NCBI GenBank assembly: GCA_049999765.1 | Contig: JBNGIQ010009361.1 | Span: forward strand, 262,334 to 318,946 | DNA: 56,613 bases | Source: Phaeoceros laevis | Lineage: Eukaryota > Anthocerotophyta > Anthocerotopsida > Notothyladales | Direction: 5' to 3' | Shown: in pieces, positions 12,800 to 22,378 of the stretch | How the letters are laid out: each line of letters begins with the position of its first letter | Position numbering within the stretch: the stretch's first letter is position 1 | The notes under the pieces: model-generated | Told to the model about the DNA's origin: nothing | Databases searched by the model: none | What the model saw: only the letters and a program-made list of their open reading frames with translations | Translations under genes and position numbers: made by a program

Positions 12800-14960
12800 A
12801 TGGTGATCTCAAAAGCCCTTAAAGACAAGCTTCTGGAGGCTTCAGGAGCTCTGGCACCTAGCTCTGCTCGTCGTAAGAGAAAGGGGGATTCCAAAGCGGA
12901 GGGGAAACCCCGAAGGACTTCAAGCTTGTCAGAGGATGAAGTTGGTAACTATGCATACCTGCCTTGAAGTGCTTGCCTTCTGTCATGCTTGTCAAAACTC
13001 TTCAGACCACCGGCTGTGGTTGGTTAGATTGAATGTAAACTTGGTCTTAATGTTGGCAGTCAAGCGGTGGATGAGCAGACCTGGATCACACGGAAATGAG
13101 AATCTGCGTAAGAAATTTCTCCTTCGGTTAGCCACCGCATTGCACAGTTACGGCAGCTCGGCTTCCAGAACAGAGTATCTTGTTGAAAAGGCATCAGATC
13201 GGCTCGACGTGGAAGTCAGCGTTGCAGTGTTCCCTTCCCTCATCCTTATCTCTTTCGACAGCGACAATGTAGAGAGGTAAGGCCGTTTATGGTAATTGAT
13301 GAAATCTGGAGGTGAAATTTCAGTTGTTCGAGGCAGCATATAATTTTCGTCATTTTGCAAAGTCTTCAAGGCATGTCACCAACCGAAATTTGTGCTGTAC
13401 GTACTCATATGAGGCAGACCATCTGAAGTGCATCTCCTCACTGTGGAGAGTGGTTTGGATGTGGATAAACTTGGGCGCGCTGATGAGCTTGCCAGCCGAG
13501 CCGGTAAAGAAGACACTCCCCTTCTGCTAGCGTACTGGCGGCTGAAGGCGATTGTCAGATCAGATCCTGAATTTGGGGCTGTCTGGTGGAGATTATCTGG
13601 CTACGCTATCTCAGCTGCTAGTGCTGCGCTTCTATTCTTTGGTGGTATGCGGTCCTCGTTTCACATGCTGAATTCTAGGACAGGTGCTTTGTTTCTTTGG
13701 TGGCTTCGTGACCCCCCTTTTACTTCGCACTGGCAGGTGGTTTGTGGGATGGCTGCTTTTCTCTTCTTTTGGGTCTTATTGTGGGTGAATTCGACGTTCT
13801 TGCATCCAAGTCATCGCTATTTGCAAATTGCATAGAGTTCATGGCTGCTCTTGCAGTATCTTTCCTGGCGAGAATATTTTCAATCTACTTCAATTCGCTG
13901 AATGTTTGCTACTTCTCCATGGCGCTATCTGCTTTAGTGCAGCTTCTTCCAGGTACTGTAAACAAACCCTAGCACTCAAGCATGTCACTTTCATCACTCC
14001 ATTGGCAATCAGGTTCTTCGGTGGTTGACATCTAAGAGCCGATGGCACCCTCGCAGGATTGTCGCTCACACTAGGGGTGAGCGACATGGTCGCTAAGTCT
14101 CAAGTTACAGGCACCGCCCGGATTATAAATGCTCTATTTTCTGCATTGCAACTGGGCTTCGGTCTTGCTGTTGGAGAGAACCTTGTCTTCTGGCATCGTA
14201 CAAAAGTTCAGACAAAATGCGCACCGACACATCTGGTTTGGTGGTTGAATGGTGTCTGGTAAGAACGGACTGGAGCTCATGCTCATGCGTTGAGGAAGTT
14301 GAGTGGTGAAGTAGTGATGTCAATTCTGTTAAACTCGTGCTCGTTACAGGTTTCTAGGCTATGTGATCTCGTCAAACATCCTTCTAAACTCGAGAATAGA
14401 CCAGTGGCCAGGCATGACAGTGGCCGCTTTCGTGGGTTATCTGTCTTCGACTTTGACCTCTGCTCACCTGAATTCGAACTCTTCAACTGTCATTGCTGCA
14501 TTCGCAATCGGAGTGACAGGTACTGAATCTATAGAGGGTGTATGGAAGTGATTATTGGTCTGCCATGCTGAAGGTGACATCATTTGTGCTGTTGTGGTTC
14601 TATTAGTAACTCGGCTGAAATGTCGCAGGCACAGGCTACTCACAAATCACGGGGGATCTTCCCTTAGTTATGGTTCTATCAGGAATTCTTCTACTGGTGC
14701 CTGGCGGCGTTGGGGTGCAAGGAGTGGCTGCTCTCCTCAAAGACGATGTGCTATCAGGGATGGGCTTTGTTTTTGATATGGTGGTTGTTGCCCTATCAAT
14801 TACCGTGGGCCTGTTAATGTCCAAGATCTGTCTCCCATCTGGACTGTTGGGCAACAGCAAGCAGCCTGCCACAAATAAGAGCACCATAGCTGAACAATTT
14901 GTAGATGACGATGATAGTGATGAGAGCAGTAGTTCTGAAGAGGAGGATATGGCCATCTGA
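12800..14960 (+). CDS. ThrE-family amino-acid exporter (YjjP-YjjB fusion type), multi-pass membrane protein
   Basis: Seven exons join in phase: 12800-12944, 13060-13276, 13418-13644, 13737-13952, 14057-14258, 14350-14519, 14629-14960, giving 502 residues. The first half carries the ThrE N-terminal (YjjP, DUF1212) signature: RLATALHSYGSSASRTE, then VSVAVFPSLILISF and ESGLDVDKLGRADELA. Hydrophobic segments follow, and the second half carries a YjjB-like block with further membrane segments (VLSGILLLVPGGVGVQG) plus an acidic, serine-rich C-terminal tail (DDDDSDESSSSEEED). Bacterial ThrE exports threonine and serine; fungal relatives are PRM10-like membrane proteins. The plant substrate and membrane are unknown. 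The start is the first ATG after an in-frame stop; the basic N-terminal 48 residues are poorly conserved, so a further upstream exon cannot be excluded. It converges on AUG7 with only 92 bp between stop codons. Confidence 0.85.
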
Positions 14961-15052
14961 GCACTCCTCCCCATTCTTGCCAGGGAGGACGATATGACAT
15001 CTAACGCAATCCAACCGCTTCTTGCAGAGCATGGAAGATGTGATTTCAACCT

Positions 15053-16084
15053 TCACCCAGACCCCCACCCCTGAATTTTCTGCTCTCCCAGGCCCTGCGA
15101 GGCAGCCAAATTTTCTCTAGTGCGCGACTCGGCATCACCGAGCACATTAAGTCCATGATTAAGCAAGGTGAGTGCCTCCTCACACTCAGCCACCAGCTTC
15201 CCAAGCGACGAACGCTCGCCTCCTGCATCTTCGGCCTCCACCATTGAAGCATGTGCCTCCCTGTGGCTTTTGAGGTTCCGGAGAAGCTTCTGCAGCTGCT
15301 TATACGACTCCAGCACACGGTTAGCTGCCGGCCCCAAGCCGTGCAGCTGCGGCACCTCCATCATGTGCGTCCACGGCCTGATTTCCTTGGCATAAATACT
15401 GTCGAACGCCCTGGCCGTTTCCAGAAATGTCTGAAGCTGGCTGCGCAGCTCGGCTTCAGCTTCCCTGTGATCCTCGTTGGGGTCGTAGCTCTGCTTGCCT
15501 GCCAGCATCACTTCCTCCAGACGTGCTACCTGCTGCAACTGCTCCCCAAGCCTCGACTCCAGGTCCTGCATCTGGGGCACTGCGCATTGGCTGTCTACAG
15601 GCACGTCCGCTGGGAAGAGTTTGCATTCCTCTGACAATACATGATTTTGCCTTTCGGCTATGGCATCCAGCAGTTGCACGTCCTTGGCCAGTTGATAATC
15701 CCCGCTCCATTCCGAATTGTCCGCGAACAAGCTGGCCTCCACCAGCTCTACAAGCGACTGCAGGGTTTCCGCCCTGCTTTCGTAGCTGCCCTTGCCCTGG
15801 ATGGCCTCTGTATCCAGCCCTGGCGTCAACCCCAGAAACCTTGCAATCTCTGCTAGGTACTGAATTCTGGCCGACTCCTCATCTTGAGCCGCAACCACGC
15901 CAACCAGATCCTGCTCCGCAAATGGCGACTTGTCCCCTAGAAGCTTGAAGAACAGCCATTCCAAGAGAGTGTACCGCTCCAGGCCCGCATACAGCAGCGA
16001 CTGCGCGGGCACGTACGCCCTGGGATAGTTGAGCGTGACCAGCTTCTGGAGTACCTCCTCCATAACGTCCGAGGTGCGAGCCAT
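15053..16084 (-). CDS. AUG7: Augmin complex subunit 7 (HAUS7/AUG7-like)
   Basis: Single-exon frame of 343 residues matching plant AUGMIN subunit 7 over nearly its full length. Augmin recruits gamma-tubulin to existing microtubules to nucleate branches in spindle, phragmoplast and cortical arrays. Landmarks: LNYPRAYVPAQSLLYAGLERY and LLEWLFFKLLGDKSPF near the N-terminus, IQYLAEIARFLGLTP, LVELVEASLFADN, LLDAIAERQ, SEECKLFPADV, a coiled-coil middle, and IRPWTHMMEVPQLHGLGPAANR near the C-terminus. The start is the ATG at 16084 (MARTSDVMEEVLQ); the frame is open a little further but contains no earlier ATG. A single exon is unusual if, as I recall, the Arabidopsis gene has introns; a retrocopy origin is possible. 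It is head to head with the desulfhydrase, and a broken partial copy lies at 22.05-22.38 kb. Confidence 0.95.
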   Translation of the reverse strand: MARTSDVMEEVLQKLVTLNYPRAYVPAQSLLYAGLERYTLLEWLFFKLLGDKSPFAEQDLVGVVAAQDEESARIQYLAEIARFLGLTPGLDTEAIQGKGSYESRAETLQSLVELVEASLFADNSEWSGDYQLAKDVQLLDAIAERQNHVLSEECKLFPADVPVDSQCAVPQMQDLESRLGEQLQQVARLEEVMLAGKQSYDPNEDHREAEAELRSQLQTFLETARAFDSIYAKEIRPWTHMMEVPQLHGLGPAANRVLESYKQLQKLLRNLKSHREAHASMVEAEDAGGERSSLGKLVAECEEALTLLNHGLNVLGDAESRTRENLAASQGLGEQKIQGWGSG

Positions 16085-16164
16085 TTCCCTGAGTTCTCCC
16101 CTTGCACGCTTCTTCAACACATATGGTCTCGGGAGACAGCAGACAGCCCTAGCTGGTCTCACAC
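16085..16164. promoter_or_regulatory. 80-bp gap between divergent AUG7 and desulfhydrase start codons (putative bidirectional promoter)
   Basis: The two ATGs point away from each other with only 80 bp between. At least one transcript must start inside the other gene's coding region, or both use a compact bidirectional core promoter with very short 5' UTRs. The gap contains the palindrome GTCTCGGGAGAC (about 16129-16140) and CTGGTCTCAC just before the plus-strand ATG. No TATA box was seen. Confidence 0.55.
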
Positions 16165-18392
16165 ATGGCCATCACATTCTCGTTCGCCAGGCCCTGTATG
16201 CGTTACCACCACCTATTTCCCCTTCCTGCTCGTGCTGCTCATGCGTCCTCTCCTCTCCCGCAGCCATGCTCCACTTCTCCCGCCAGCTTGTTTGATTTGC
16301 AGCGACTGCTAGACCGCCCCTGGCTGCTGCCACTTCCAGATACCAAAGTACAGCGGGTGACTCTCTCTGACACAGCTTCAGAGGCAGCATACCAAAGCTT
16401 GCAGACTTCATCCTTCCGCGTCCGCAATGGGCTGGAGGAAGATCTGGACGGCAGGGGGTTTTACGTCATCCGAGATGACTTGTTGCATCCTATCATGGGA
16501 GGCAACAAACTCCGCAAACTGGATGCTGTGCTTCCGGCGCTCAAGGCTGCAGGAGTGAGCGATGTGGTGGGTGCAGAGACGTTCCCTTCTTCTTTAACCC
16601 TTTCAGGCACGTTCGAGAAATCTTTTGTTGGGGGACACCATCATCAGCGAAATGGCTGTGGCAGGTGACCTGTGGAGGTTGTCAAAGTGCTCATACTGCA
16701 GCCGTCGGTGAGCTTCTTCTTGTTTGCTACAACTTGTCTGTCACCTGACCTAGAGCCTCTGGAACCCAGTCCAACGAACGCAATTTTGTTGGCTCCTCAG
16801 CTGTAGCTGCTGCAGAAAGTGGCATTTGTGCGCACTTACTGTTACGGGGGGAATCACCAGATGTGCCAACCGGACACAACCTTGTCTCTGGAATGTTTGG
16901 GCATGTGCGGTATATTCAAAGGTCAGAATATGCAGACCGGGAAGTCATGCTTACCAAGCATGCAGCAGAGATAGCAGGTAGCAGTGGCACAGTCATTTGG
17001 CTGGGCAGCAGCTCTGACCGACCAACTGGTGAGCAAGAGAGGGGGGCTTCATTCCGTGCTTCCGGCAGTGTAACGAGCACAGAGTCCATGGAGTTGCCTA
17101 ACATCAAGAAAGTAGCAGTGATCAAAGAGGGGGCTGGCGATGCTCTTGCACTTCTAGGCGAGACTCTGGTTATTTCCCCCTTGTTGCTAGGTTCCTCAGG
17201 TCTTATCATGGTACTTCATATGATTGGTGGTTTGTATGTACACCTCCAGGGCTCGTTCGTTTGGTGGAATTTCTATGCCGTCCTTCAGCATTTGGTTGTA
17301 GTGAGCGTATGAAGGTCATCGTGGATTGTGGTACTGGGACTACTGCTATTGGACTAGCTTTGGGGGTTGCGCTGTTTAGGTGTTCTCTTGGACTGAGAAT
17401 CTTCTCATTCGGTCTCTTTTGGATCAAGTAGGTCTTTCCAGCTTGCAAGGCAAGTTTTTCAAAGTCGTTTGTTGGGTGTCCTAGGCTTCCATGGCAAGTA
17501 GTTGGTGTCATGCTGTCAGACACAAAGGAGAACTACGAAAAGCAGAAGCAGTTGCTACTTTTGGGATTCAGACAGCTTCTGGCAAATGAAGCTGCCGGTG
17601 GGGCTGCAGTGTTAGACGATCTTGACCTGCCAATTACATGGGTGGAACGGCACCAACCACGCAGGTAGGCAATGTGCTTGTTGCAAAGGCCTGTTGTTGG
17701 TGTTGATTGTCACCTGCCCACATAATTACGAGGAATTGTCGGCTTCCTTAACTGAGTTTGGCTCGACAGACTCTTTAAGTGTTTGAGGTCCTGGTATGAG
17801 GTTGTTAGATAGGTTTTTGAAGGTGTGCAGAGTCCTTTGCTTATATAACTGGAGTATGAGTTAAGGATCGGGGAGTGCCATCTTGACACTCAGTCTTGTT
17901 CTTATCATGATGCTCCAGAGATTGACCTAGCTTGGATCGACCTCGGATAGTGATTCTATCGCACTTTTCCATTGTCGGTGTTGGCAGACAGTATTGGTCG
18001 TTGGATGAAACAATTTCTGTTCATGGCTTATACTGTGAGTGCCGGTTATTGACGTTAGGTCACAATAGTAATAGTTTATGGGGGGAGCTTTGAGTCAAAT
18101 CCAAGATTGCAGGGAAGCCCGTCTGGGAGGTTAATGTCAGCGGGAGTACTGCCTCATCATAATGGTTTGCTCTTTTTCCAGCAGATTTGGCAACGTTCGA
18201 GCTGGGGAGATAGAGTTGTGCCGGCACATAGCTAGGCAGACAGGTGTATTGCTGGACCCAATCTACACTCTCGCCGCTTGGGAAGCTGCTGTATCGCTGT
18301 GCGGAAACGCAGGAAGGCTGGCGATCTTGCACACTGGTGGCACTTTGAATCTCTTCGGTTTGTCCCAAAGGTACCCAGCTGACTTCAAGTAG
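16165..18392 (+). CDS. D-cysteine desulfhydrase / ACC-deaminase-like PLP enzyme, probable mitochondrial
   Basis: PLP-dependent enzyme of the ACC deaminase/D-cysteine desulfhydrase family, closest in my reading to Arabidopsis At3g26115 (D-cysteine to pyruvate, sulfide and ammonia). Exons: 16165-16566, 16665-16707, 16801-17157 or 17190, 17250-17379, 17485-17664, 18185-18392; 439 or 450 residues. Evidence: FYVIRDDLLHPIMGGNKLRKLDA, whose NK lysine is the family's PLP Schiff-base residue; VTCGGCQSAHTAAVA; IKEGAGDALALLG; VIVDCGTGTTAIGLALG; DPIYTLAAWEA; and ILHTGGTLNLFGLSQRY near the C-terminus. The first 40 residues are Arg-, Ser- and Ala-rich without acids, consistent with a transit peptide. Exon 3 has two phase-compatible donors, a GC at 17158 and a GT at 17191, differing by 11 codons. 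It is divergent from AUG7. Confidence 0.93.
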
Positions 18393-18465
18393 GGTACTTG
18401 TTGCCGGGTTTCCATATCTGCTGCCCCATCTCCACTTCTTGAGGACACCACAGAACAGCGGGTGG

Positions 18466-18652
18466 AACTCAAGCAGTGTTAGGAAAGCAGGAATATGAAT
18501 GTGGTGACTACACATGATATGCCTGAAACTGGCAAAAAGTCATCTGTGGTTTCTTGTAATAACCCGAGGACTCCACTCCAGCAGTGTTGGGTAATCAGGA
18601 ATGTGAATCTGGTGACTACTCATGATAAATCGGTAAAACTGACAGATCGGTC
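18466..18652. repeat. Diverged tandem duplication, about 78 bp units at 108 bp period
   Basis: Two related stretches (18466-18543 and 18574-18652) share AGCAGTGTT, AGGAATRTGAAT, GGTGACTAC and CATGATA in the same order. They lie in the roughly 320-bp gap between the convergent 3' ends of the desulfhydrase and PPR genes, so they may sit in either 3' UTR. No gene is visible here. Confidence 0.6.
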
Positions 18653-18710
18653 ATCAATGCCTTGTTTTACTAACTCCAAAATTCGACATATATATGTCTC
18701 TCCTCAAGTG

Positions 18711-21700
18711 TCAATGCAGATTAGCATCTCCTTGCACCTCCCTCATTTTCAGAAACAGATCTTGCAGTTTTGCGTATATCTGATGGCTTGCAGGGTGATC
18801 ACCATCCCCAACAACAAAAGCGAAAACCACTCCACCCATGTCAGTCCACCAACTCTTTCCCGGCTGCTTCCATGCTCGTCTCCTCATTCTTCCCTCCTGG
18901 ACCTCCTCTGCACTGTCCCACATCTGGGCATCCGAGTATATGTTTGACATCAGAATGTAGGTTGCAGCTTCGGCTGTACCAGATTGCACAGCAAGCTCGA
19001 AAGCCTCTCTCCCGAGCTCCACATTACTCCACTTCCGGCAGGCACCCAGCAGGGTTTCCCATACCACAGAGTCGGAGGGGAAAGGCATGCTCTTCACCAC
19101 TGCCATGGCCTTGTGGAGTTCGCCAGCACGGCCAAGTAGATCAATGAGGCACGTGTAGTGCTCGACGGTGGGAGCGACGCCGAAGTCGCTGCTGATCATG
19201 AGCTGGAAGTATGCTTGGCCCTTGTCCACCAGGCCCTCGTGACTGCATACAGTGAGGATGCTGAGGAAGGTGATGGCTTCAGGCTGGATGCTTTCCTCCT
19301 TCATCCTCTGGAACAGGTGGAAGACTTGATGGCTCTCCCCTTGTCGGGCATATCCTGAAATCAACGCATTCCAAATCACTATGTCTCGTTTGGAGAATGC
19401 ATCAAAAACCTGGTGGGCGTCAGCCATGCTCCCACACTTGCCGTACATGTCTATGAGGCTGCTCGCCACAAATGAGTCAGTGACCTCTAGCCCAGTTTTG
19501 GAGAGCTCAGCATGGACTTCCCTGCCCTTGTCCAGCCCTGCCACAGTACCGCAGGCCATTAGTGCACCCACAAATGTTCGGTGGTTCGGAACCATGCCGT
19601 CCTGTTGCATCCTGGCATACAGATCCAAAGCTTCGCTGCCCTGTTCCACCTGGGCGTACCCTAAGATCATGGCATTCCAGGACACCACATCACGCTGAGG
19701 CATCTGCTCAAAGACCTGCCTGCCATCCTCCAAGCTGCCACATTTTGCATACACATCCACCAGTATGTTGCCTACAAAGAGGTCTGACCCACACCCAGTC
19801 TTTAGTATGTCAGAGTGGATGCCTCTGACTTCATCGAGACACCGTTTCTTCAACCGCGTCCCATCGACTTCAATCGCCTCTTCCAACTGGGCCAGGCTGC
19901 TGCATGCCTTGAGTGCAGCAACAAATGTCCGGGCATCTGGTGCCACCCCTTCCCTTTGCATTCGTGCGAACAGTTGCAAAGCCTCTTCACCATCTTCCAT
20001 CAGAGAATACCCCAATATCATGGCTGTCCAGGAAACCTCATTGCGATAGGCCATCTTTTCAAAGACACACCTGGCATCCACCAAGCTCCCACACTTGGCA
20101 TATACATCCACCAGCATGTTCCCCAAAAATACAGCAGGCTCAGACAAACTCCTCTCTGCGTCAGCATGGATTGCTCTCACTTTCTCCAAGCATCTTTCCT
20201 GGATGACGCCTTTCTTCTCAACTTCATGGCTCTCCTCAAACGCAACAAGGCCACTGCATGCCTTTAGTGCAGCAATGAATGTTCGATCATTGGGTGCCAC
20301 ACCTTCCTGTTGCATCTTTGCGTACAGCTGTAAAGCTTCTCCACCCTTTTCAAGTTGAGCGTAGCCTGATATCATGGTATTCCACGAAACTACATCTCGA
20401 TGAGGCATCTTCTCAAACACACGCAGGCCATCCACCAGGCTCCCACATTTTGAGTATACATCTACCAGCATGTTTGCCACAAACACAGCTGACTCAGAGC
20501 CCGACCTTATCACATCTGAGTGGATGGCTCTGACCTTTTCCAGGCACCAGGTTTTGACACTGTCACTGCCTCCTTCCTTTCCCTCACCCGATGAAACTAG
20601 GCTACTGCAAGCTTTCAGAGCAGCAACATATGTCCTGTCATCAGGTACCACACCTTCCTGCTGCATTCGTGTGAACAATTGCAAAGCCTCTTCACCCTGT
20701 TCCATCTGGGCATACCCCAGTATCATAGAATTCCAGGACACTACATTGCGATGAGGCATCTTCTCAAAGACTGTCCTAGAATCCAGCAGGCTCCCGCATT
20801 TTGTATAGACATCTACCAGTATGTTGCCAACGCATACAGCTGAGAGATACCCCCATTCAACAACGTGAGAGTGAATGGCTCTGACCTGGTCGAGGCACCA
20901 ACTTTTTACACGCTTCCCCTCACCTGTAGCAAACCCTCCTTCAGATGCGGCCATACTACTGCAGGCCTTTAGCACAGCAACAAAAGTTCGGTCATTTGGT
21001 GCTACACCTTCCATTCGCATTCTCGTAAACAAATCCAAAGCCACTTCGCCGTGTTCCATCTGAGCATAACCCATTATCATGGCAGTCCAGGAAACAACGT
21101 TACGCCGTTGCATATTCTCAAAGATGGCCCTAGCATCAACGAGGCTCCCACATCTCGCATACACATCCACCAGTATGTTTCCCACAAATACCGCAGACTC
21201 ACACCCACACTTCTTCACATCTGAGTGAATAGCTCTGACATGCTGAAGGCATAGTTCTTTCATATGCTTCTTATCAGCCGAAGTCCCCTCTTCTACCATG
21301 ACCAGACTACTACAAGCCTTGAGGGCAGCAACAAATGTTCTGTCATCTTGTGCAACACCACCTTGTTGCATCTGTTTGTACAATAGCAAAGCGTGTGCCC
21401 CCTCCCCCATTTGGGCGTACCCCATGATCATGGCATTCCAGGAAACCACACTACGATGTGGCATCTTTTCAAAGGCACACCTAGCATCCACTAGGCTCCC
21501 ACATTTCGCATACACATCGACTAGCATATTCCCCACAAATACGTCTGTTTCAAAACCACTTGCCAGCACCTCAGAATGAATCTGTTTGGCACTCTTCAAG
21601 TCCTGCAAACTACGGCATGCCTTTAAAGCTGCCACAAACGTATAGGAGCTGGGTTTGACTCTCCCTTCTTGCATCTGCTTGTATATTTTCAAAGCTTTCC

Positions 21701-21971
21701 TCCCTTCACCACGGTGGGTATGTTCTGACATTTTAGATGTCCACCAGAACTCGTCCCGTTGATGTAACCTCAAGTCAGCAGGATTTCCAGTATCACATTC
21801 GTCCAAGGTGCATTTAGCAGCTTTTGTCTTCGTCTCCATGGCCCCTTTTACGGATTCTGAAGTCTTCAGTACATTCGTGGAGGCAGAAGCATCTGTTGAA
21901 TTCTTATGCAAAGTGCAAGGGCCCCTAGAGGAAGCACATGCTGAGAACATATTGGGAGCACAGAATTCCAT
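18711..21971 (-). CDS. PLS-class pentatricopeptide repeat protein with E/E+ domains, no DYW
   Basis: Intronless frame of 1086 residues. PLS-type PPR proteins bind organellar RNA and usually direct C-to-U editing or processing in plastids or mitochondria. From about residue 75 there are six closely similar triplet modules of 125-150 residues. Each contains IHS, VFVGNMLVDVYAKCGSL, VVSWNAMI, GYAQ, LFxRMQ and RTFVAALKACSSL. A seventh, more divergent module follows, then an E region and an E+-like end (WKQPGKSWW, VFAFVVGDGDHPASHQIYAKL). The protein stops there, so the DYW deaminase domain is absent; editing would need a partner in trans. Modules 2-6 are preceded by charged linkers of about 20-30 residues after KACSSL, which is atypical. 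The first 70 residues are Ser/Thr- and Lys-rich, and organelle targeting is likely but not certain. The start is the first ATG of the frame, preceded by the AUG7 relic. Confidence 0.95.
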   Translation of the reverse strand: MEFCAPNMFSACASSRGPCTLHKNSTDASASTNVLKTSESVKGAMETKTKAAKCTLDECDTGNPADLRLHQRDEFWWTSKMSEHTHRGEGRKALKIYKQMQEGRVKPSSYTFVAALKACRSLQDLKSAKQIHSEVLASGFETDVFVGNMLVDVYAKCGSLVDARCAFEKMPHRSVVSWNAMIMGYAQMGEGAHALLLYKQMQQGGVAQDDRTFVAALKACSSLVMVEEGTSADKKHMKELCLQHVRAIHSDVKKCGCESAVFVGNILVDVYARCGSLVDARAIFENMQRRNVVSWTAMIMGYAQMEHGEVALDLFTRMRMEGVAPNDRTFVAVLKACSSMAASEGGFATGEGKRVKSWCLDQVRAIHSHVVEWGYLSAVCVGNILVDVYTKCGSLLDSRTVFEKMPHRNVVSWNSMILGYAQMEQGEEALQLFTRMQQEGVVPDDRTYVAALKACSSLVSSGEGKEGGSDSVKTWCLEKVRAIHSDVIRSGSESAVFVANMLVDVYSKCGSLVDGLRVFEKMPHRDVVSWNTMISGYAQLEKGGEALQLYAKMQQEGVAPNDRTFIAALKACSGLVAFEESHEVEKKGVIQERCLEKVRAIHADAERSLSEPAVFLGNMLVDVYAKCGSLVDARCVFEKMAYRNEVSWTAMILGYSLMEDGEEALQLFARMQREGVAPDARTFVAALKACSSLAQLEEAIEVDGTRLKKRCLDEVRGIHSDILKTGCGSDLFVGNILVDVYAKCGSLEDGRQVFEQMPQRDVVSWNAMILGYAQVEQGSEALDLYARMQQDGMVPNHRTFVGALMACGTVAGLDKGREVHAELSKTGLEVTDSFVASSLIDMYGKCGSMADAHQVFDAFSKRDIVIWNALISGYARQGESHQVFHLFQRMKEESIQPEAITFLSILTVCSHEGLVDKGQAYFQLMISSDFGVAPTVEHYTCLIDLLGRAGELHKAMAVVKSMPFPSDSVVWETLLGACRKWSNVELGREAFELAVQSGTAEAATYILMSNIYSDAQMWDSAEEVQEGRMRRRAWKQPGKSWWTDMGGVVFAFVVGDGDHPASHQIYAKLQDLFLKMREVQGDANLH

Positions 21972-22044
21972 GTCACCGCATCTTTTGTTGCCGGATTGTC
22001 AAAAGCTAAGCTCCACCGATTTGCATGGTTCCGTATCAGGCACC

Positions 22045-22378
22045 CCCGCTGAGAAGAGCTTGCATTCCTCTGACAATGCATGATTTTTGCCTCTCAGCTA
22101 TGGCATCCAGCAGTTGCACACCCTTGGCCAGTTGATAATCCCAGCTACATTTGGAATTGTCCGCGAACAAGCTGGCCTCCACCAGCTCTACAAGCGACTG
22201 CAGGGTTTCCGCCCTGCTTTGGCATCTGGCCTTGCCCTGAATGGCCTCTGTACCCAGCCCTGGATTCAACCCCAGATACCTTGCAATGTCTGGTAGGTAC
22301 TGAATTTCGGCCGACTCCTCATCTTGAGCCGCAACCAGGCCAACCAGATCCTGCTCCGAAAATGGCGACTGGTCCCCC
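22045..22378 (-). pseudogene. Truncated, frameshifted copy of AUG7 (about residues 47-160)
   Basis: The minus strand encodes a segment nearly identical to AUG7 at about 15613-15945: SPFSEQDLVGLVAAQDEES, YLGLNPGLGTEAIQGK, RAETLQSLVELVEASLFADN, LLDAIAERQ. A run of five T at 22084-22088 replaces four in the parent, shifting the frame right after AERQ and leading to early termination. Similarity ends abruptly at both borders, with neither the gene's 5' part nor its 3' half present. It lies in the same orientation as the PPR gene, about 70 bp upstream of its ATG, so it may be transcribed as PPR 5' UTR. It is a dead fragment as protein. Confidence 0.9.

Noticed and set aside
17293-17301. TTGTAGTG in the desulfhydrase considered as a second CACTA end
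   Set aside because: It lies inside a conserved coding exon and has no subterminal repeats around it.
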